From UBA2365 sp964594045 (GTDB lineage Bacteria; Bacteroidota; Bacteroidia; Chitinophagales; Saprospiraceae), in assembly GCA_964594045.1 (NCBI GenBank), contig CAZQKR010000048.1, positions 1-29,736 on the forward strand: DNA of 29,736 nt. Direction: 5' to 3'. The notes beneath the pieces were generated by a model. It ran no database searches and was not told the origin of the DNA. It saw nothing but the letters and a program-made list of their open reading frames with translations. Below, one piece after another: positions 26,432 to 29,736 of the stretch. A program made the translations under genes and the position numbers. How positions within the stretch are numbered: the stretch's first letter is position 1; every line of letters starts with the position of its first letter.

Positions 26432-26551
26432 ATCAGATCATTGGATAATCAGATCATTATATAATCAGATCATTAGATAATCAGATCATTAGATCATCAG
26501 ATCATTATAGCATTATAGCATCAGATCATTGGATCATCAGATGATTGGATC
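26432..26551. repeat. Right array of the 16-bp repeat in inverted orientation
   Basis: Seven 16-base units related to ATCAGATCATTAGATA begin at 26432, 26448, 26464, 26480, 26496, 26520 and 26536, with one 8-base half unit (26512-26519). Rotated, the unit TATAGCATCAGATCAT differs by one base from the reverse complement of the left-array unit. Thus 26371-26397 and 26503-26529 form a 27-base inverted repeat with two mismatches. Confidence 0.85.
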
Positions 26552-26557
26552 ATCAGA

Positions 26558-26688
26558 AGATTCTTCGCTCCGCTCAGAATGACAAAACAGGTCTGTAAAA
26601 AAGGGGAGGAAAAGGGCGGCATGCCGCCCTTTTCCTCCCCTTTTACCCCAAAAAACGCTGTCGTCATTTCGACCGCAGGGAGAAATCT
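26558..26688. repeat. Inverted-repeat element flanking a long palindrome (REP/BIME-like)
   Basis: The left end AGATTCTTCGCTCCGCTCAGAATGAC-type arm (26558-26583) and the right arm 26663-26688 (GTCATTTCGACCGCAGGGAG then AAATCT) are imperfect reverse complements, about 19 of 26 positions. They enclose the 46-bp palindrome. I recall similar GTCATTTCGACC...GGGAGAAATCT sequences as common intergenic repeats in Bacteroidota. No transposase is present. Confidence 0.65.
26599..26644. terminator. Perfect 46-bp palindrome, possible bidirectional terminator
   Basis: Two 23-base arms meet with no spacer between 26621 and 26622 (centre GGCGGCATGCCGCC). On either strand RNA would form a very stable GC-rich hairpin followed by T4 (plus) or T6 (minus). 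It lies between convergent genes, 260 and 350 bases from their stops, so a terminator role is plausible but distant. Confidence 0.6.
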
Positions 26689-26879
26689 TGATTTCAGACT
26701 ACAAGTTTTGAACCATATTCACCCTTTAACCCTAAAGTAACTATCGTCATCCCCGATGCTCGTCAGTTTCGAACCTAACGTTCATTCGTCAGCCGGGAAG
26801 GGTCTAAACAGGTTCTACCGCAGGGAGAAATCATATACTCGCACAGCCCGTAAAACTTGCTTTAAACCCTGAAATTCAA

Positions 26880-26918
26880 ATCATTATAGCATCTGAATAT
26901 CAGATAATCAGATCATTC
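26880..26918. repeat. Isolated fragment of the 16-bp repeat family
   Basis: ATCATTATAGCATCTGAATA followed by TCAGATAATCAGATCATTC repeats elements of the right array some 330 bases away. Its 18 bases at 26899-26916 are the exact reverse complement of the end of the mazG-like coding sequence. Confidence 0.7.
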
Positions 26919-26994
26919 GAAATTGTTTCTTTGTTCTTTTGTTCGAGCTGTTTGAACTGTTCGCATCAGTTCACAACTCACTGCTCACAGTTCA

Positions 26995-28698
26995 TTAAAA
27001 CATTTTCACAAACCGTCCTGTTCCTTTGATCCTGCCTGTTTTGTCCATTACCGCGATATAATAAATACCTGCTTTTAAATCTCCGGTTTCAATCCGGATA
27101 GAGTTCTTTTCAATACTTCCAACTTTCTGAATTTGTCCAAGGTTATTCAAGATACTAAAACTGAAAGCATTCATTGAGTCATCCAAATCAAATGTAATAT
27201 CACTTTTTGTTGGATTCGGATAGATTTTGAGTGAAGGAACAGGATGCAACACTGTTTTTTCTGTTCCCAAACCAAGCTCTTCAGATGTAAAAAGCAGATA
27301 CATACATGCATTGCCACGATATTTATCATCAATAAGCAGTTTGTTGATATGGGTACCATAGATTAAGATATCTCCTTCGGGTGTATAACTCATTCCTCTT
27401 GGGTGAATATAGTGATTCTTGTCAGAGATTTTGATCTTTTGAACCCGAACCAAATTTCCTATTCCATCTGTCTTAAAAATACTCAGATAGTTGAATGATT
27501 CATTGTCTACTTCATGTGTAAAAATGATCATTCCATCCTGATGATGTAACTTCATAGCTTGTCCGACACCAGCCTCGTTTACCAGAGGATTGCCATTTTC
27601 ATCCACCATGCTTACTTCTTCAATAAATTCACCATCAGTTCTGAACAATGCATATCTGCATATATTAGTAGTTTGATTACCCACTTTCTGCACTTCTTTA
27701 CTGACGAGTACAAAATAGTCGTCATCTGCATAAACACAATCAAAATAATCTGCCGGGCTTAATACATGACCAATATTTGCGGCTTGCAAATCACTCAATT
27801 CACTATCGTATAATCTAAGTCGTATATCAAATGAATCCTTTTGATTTTCATAAAGCACAGCATTTGTTGTGTGCATAATGGAAATAAAATGATTTTCCGG
27901 CGTTTTATAAAGACCTGCATAAATAATCCCACTATGCAAATCATTTTTGGCAGAAGAAGAATCTATCTTATAAGACATCGAATCCAGAATATAAGATTTA
28001 TAGGGTACAGCTGAAACATATTGGTATTTATCTCCATAAGGAAAAAAATAAGTTCCTAATACCCTGCCCAGGAACAGACTAAATGGATTTTCAACCATTG
28101 TTGCCAACGTGTCATTTTCTTCAATGACTGTCCTTTCTTCAAGTTGTCCTGTTTCTACATTGTATTTTCTGACCGTCATAAGTGATCCTCTCCAATAAGG
28201 AGATGGAGGCTGGGGAGCCAGCGTATTTAGTCTGTGCCCAAGAATTTCCAGTTGGCCATTTCGGTTAATATATGCATTTCTGGGCCATTCTTTTCTTGTA
28301 TCATGTCTCAGGTCATAGGCAGATTCCCATATTACTAGTCCTGTCATCATATCCAGACATTGTATAAATGCCCCGGTAGTAGCAACAAAATCCGATAATT
28401 CAATTATGAATACTTTTCCATTGTGAAAAACAGGTTTTACAATATAGAGATCCCAACTGTGCAAATGCGTGAATCCATCATAAAAAATGGAGTCAATATT
28501 ATTTTTCAATCCCTTAAACCTTCCGATGATGGAAGTGTCAATCATGGTGTGTTGCCAAACAGGATTGTAATTCTCGAATTGTAGTGGAACATAAACTCTG
28601 GTATCTCCCTGGGCAAAAAGCTTAGAATTTGTTATAACCAAAGCAACTAACAGAACCAGCCCATAGATTATATTTTTTATATTTTTATGAATAATCAT
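26995..28698 (-). CDS. T9SS type A sorting domain-containing secreted protein
   Basis: This 567-residue protein has a signal peptide (IIYGLVLLVALVITNSKLFAQ, cleaved near residue 30) and a C-terminal type A sorting domain of about 80 residues. The latter starts at LKIYPNPTKSDITFDL, continues through FSILNNLGQIQKVG and LKAGIYYIAVMDK, and ends GTGRFVKMF. Such domains direct export through the T9SS, whose pore SprA is encoded at 8810-16153. The body has repeated short beta-strand patterns such as MMTGLVIWESAYD, RNGQLEILGH and YTPEGDILIYGTH, resembling a beta-propeller-like domain; this is inference. No catalytic motif is seen, so it may bind or display. A terminator-like hairpin separates it from the cysteine-rich gene upstream. 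Confidence 0.88.
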   Translation of the reverse strand: MIIHKNIKNIIYGLVLLVALVITNSKLFAQGDTRVYVPLQFENYNPVWQHTMIDTSIIGRFKGLKNNIDSIFYDGFTHLHSWDLYIVKPVFHNGKVFIIELSDFVATTGAFIQCLDMMTGLVIWESAYDLRHDTRKEWPRNAYINRNGQLEILGHRLNTLAPQPPSPYWRGSLMTVRKYNVETGQLEERTVIEENDTLATMVENPFSLFLGRVLGTYFFPYGDKYQYVSAVPYKSYILDSMSYKIDSSSAKNDLHSGIIYAGLYKTPENHFISIMHTTNAVLYENQKDSFDIRLRLYDSELSDLQAANIGHVLSPADYFDCVYADDDYFVLVSKEVQKVGNQTTNICRYALFRTDGEFIEEVSMVDENGNPLVNEAGVGQAMKLHHQDGMIIFTHEVDNESFNYLSIFKTDGIGNLVRVQKIKISDKNHYIHPRGMSYTPEGDILIYGTHINKLLIDDKYRGNACMYLLFTSEELGLGTEKTVLHPVPSLKIYPNPTKSDITFDLDDSMNAFSFSILNNLGQIQKVGSIEKNSIRIETGDLKAGIYYIAVMDKTGRIKGTGRFVKMF

Positions 28699-28775
28699 AT
28701 TGGATTAAAGTTTGATTTTTTTAATTTAATAGCTTTGCTTTCAGTTCTTTAATATTATTAGAACTATTTAAAAAA

Positions 28776-28811
28776 ATCAGGTTATTGAAAGATAGCCTCC
28801 AAAAACCTGAT
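28776..28811 (-). terminator. Terminator-like hairpin after the cysteine-rich protein gene
   Basis: ATCAGGTT (28776-28783) pairs with AACCTGAT (28804-28811) around a 20-base loop. On the minus strand the stem leads into a run of seven T residues, 8 bases beyond the stop of the gene at 28819. The long loop lowers confidence. Confidence 0.6.
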
Positions 28812-28818
28812 CGAATTT

Positions 28819-29544
28819 TTATGGAATACCACAGGTTCTTTCACATTCACCTATCAAAATGCCATTACATTGAACTAAAGGCCATGTTCCACAATCTCCT
28901 CCTGTATCTGAGAATACAGGACTGGAAATTTCCAGAACACCATTATTATAGCAATAGGTTTGCCTTCTAACACAGCATTTTGTACCACATTGAGCTTTCA
29001 CCATCTTTAGTGTGAATGGTCTTGAGCCTTTGGTCATACACCATTTATAACACAAGTTCCGATAAAAATTTGCACCAACAAAACTTGTGGGACACTGGAT
29101 CCCCGGGTTAAGAATACCTAGCATATATAATTCTTCTACAGCAAGAGATGCTGCATACTCATATTGATCAAATGCAAAATTTAGCTGACTATTACTCAAA
29201 TAATTCCATGAATTCATCAAACTATCACACCACACTAAAACATTAACTTCAAAATCAGTAAATGCAACTTCATTAGTTCCCGGGCAGTGCCATGCAGTAT
29301 ATTTGACTTGGTGCAAACCGCAATATCCCGGAATTTCTATTGTATCAGTAACATCTATTGGTACACAAAGGGCTGAAGGAGTAAAACAATCAGGGGCAAT
29401 TGTCCTTTCAACTACATTTTCATCATTTACATTGTTTATGTAATCTTTCCCGACATTTATAGAGTCATCTGAACACCTTATAAACACAGAAATAAGAATT
29501 AAAATAACTAATCCAGTTAAAGGGAATAAATATTTAGTTTTCAT
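28819..29544 (-). CDS. Cysteine-rich exported protein, probable lipoprotein, function unknown
   Basis: I do not recognise this 241-residue protein. It begins MKTKYLFPLTG with a hydrophobic core LVILILISVFI and then RCSDD. Cys24 followed by SDD resembles Bacteroidota lipoprotein starts, but Arg just before Cys is unusual for a lipobox, so a signal anchor is also possible. It has 17 cysteines; without Cys24 the remaining 16 could form eight disulfides outside the cytoplasm. They cluster toward the C terminus (LCYKWC, QCGTKCC, TYC, GDCG, QCN, ECERTC). The middle has an acidic and aromatic helix-like stretch (FAFDQYEYAASLAVEELYML). There is no sorting domain. It lies upstream of the T9SS cargo gene on the same strand, separated by a hairpin, and may be expressed independently. 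Confidence 0.75.
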   Translation of the reverse strand: MKTKYLFPLTGLVILILISVFIRCSDDSINVGKDYINNVNDENVVERTIAPDCFTPSALCVPIDVTDTIEIPGYCGLHQVKYTAWHCPGTNEVAFTDFEVNVLVWCDSLMNSWNYLSNSQLNFAFDQYEYAASLAVEELYMLGILNPGIQCPTSFVGANFYRNLCYKWCMTKGSRPFTLKMVKAQCGTKCCVRRQTYCYNNGVLEISSPVFSDTGGDCGTWPLVQCNGILIGECERTCGIP

Positions 29545-29609
29545 AAATTAAAATTTGAAAGTTAAAAAAATTGAATTCAAAATCCTCACTTCCAAATGCT
29601 TCAGCTAAA

Positions 29610-29645
29610 CGGAGGATCGTCCAACAACCGTCGCGGCTTCCTCCG
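29610..29645. repeat. Imperfect inverted repeat upstream of the cysteine-rich gene
   Basis: CGGAGGA (29610-29616) pairs with TCCTCCG (29639-29645) around a 22-base GC-rich loop, in otherwise AT-rich DNA. On the minus strand it could lie in the leader of the cysteine-rich protein gene; no promoter was recognised to decide this. Confidence 0.35.
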
Positions 29646-29678
29646 GAATATATTGTTTTTAAGTCCAAATAATATTTG

Positions 29679-29736
29679 TTGAATACGGGTTGAATACGGG
29701 TTGAATACGGGTTGAATACGGGTTGAATACGGGTTG
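29679..29736. repeat. 11-bp tandem repeat TTGAATACGGG, open at the window end
   Basis: Five identical copies start at 29679, 29690, 29701, 29712 and 29723, followed by TTG at the last three bases, so the array continues beyond the window. The unit is not a multiple of three. Confidence 0.95.

Larger units (their letters stand above)
26340..26994. other. Repeat-dense intergenic region between convergent genes
   Basis: This 655-base gap has no credible gene. In order it holds the two 16-bp arrays, an inverted-repeat element with a central 46-bp palindrome (26558-26688), decayed repeat boxes (26740-26835, including a second CCGCAGGGAGAAATC), a further fragment of the 16-bp family (26880-26918), and a 7-bp stem (26953-26959 with 26967-26973) without a T tract. 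Confidence 0.75.

Noticed and set aside
26339..26551. CRISPR array
   Set aside because: The 16-base units are contiguous with no unique spacers, and no cas genes are present.
26953..26973. Terminator for the T9SS cargo gene
   Set aside because: The 7-bp stem TGAACTG/CAGTTCA has no T tract on the minus strand.
29679..29736. CRISPR or coding repeat
   Set aside because: The 11-base units have no spacers, and the unit length breaks reading frame.
1..29736. A new multi-gene defence, secretion or mobile system
   Set aside because: Nearly all genes are recognisable housekeeping or envelope genes. Unknown parts are single genes or intergenic repeats, with no integrase, transposase, nuclease or helicase cluster.

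Overview
The window looks like the chromosome of a Bacteroidota bacterium. Supporting signs are a SprA-type type IX secretion (T9SS) translocon, a secreted protein with a T9SS C-terminal sorting domain, a fused ResB-CcsA cytochrome c assembly protein, an HU protein, and promoters of the Bacteroidota form TTG-N18/19-TAnnTTTG rather than the E. coli form. An operon of type 2 IPP isomerase plus class II HMG-CoA reductase shows use of the mevalonate pathway. That fits flavobacterial or saprospirian lineages better than Bacteroidales, but the exact taxon cannot be settled from this window.

Layout: (1) 1-2200: a predicted outer-membrane barrel protein, an HU gene with clear promoter and terminator, and a small DUF6787-like membrane protein. 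(2) 2187-4500: radA followed by a phosphatidylserine decarboxylase gene, probably co-transcribed leftward. (3) 5106-8745: a class III aminotransferase, then fni (IPP isomerase) and mvaA (HMG-CoA reductase) overlapping by 4 bp, rightward. (4) 8810-16926: the very large sprA gene, preceded by ruvA, both leftward; sprA and mvaA converge on a shared hairpin terminator. (5) 17088-20245: tRNA-Asn, an M29 aminopeptidase, purD and acylphosphatase, all leftward. (6) 20256-23354: ccsA/resB, 10 bp upstream of the acylphosphatase gene. (7) 23914-26339: a secreted esterase, a secreted MBL-fold hydrolase and a MazG-like pyrophosphohydrolase, rightward. (8) 26340-26994: a dense intergenic repeat cluster. (9) 26995-29544: a T9SS cargo protein and a cysteine-rich exported protein, leftward. 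(10) 29679-29736: an 11-bp tandem repeat running off the window end.

Most genes are housekeeping (DNA binding and repair, phospholipid, isoprenoid, purine, cytochrome c maturation) or cell-envelope and secretion functions. SprA and the sorting-domain protein at 26995-28698 belong to one secretion route.

I see no defence island, prophage, CRISPR array or obviously new multi-gene system. The most unusual DNA is the 26.3-26.9 kb repeat region. It contains two inverted arrays of one 16-bp unit, the first beginning inside the stop codon of the MazG-like gene, followed by an inverted-repeat-bounded element centred on a perfect 46-bp palindrome. The cysteine-rich protein at 28819-29544 and the terminal 11-bp repeat also deserve a second look.
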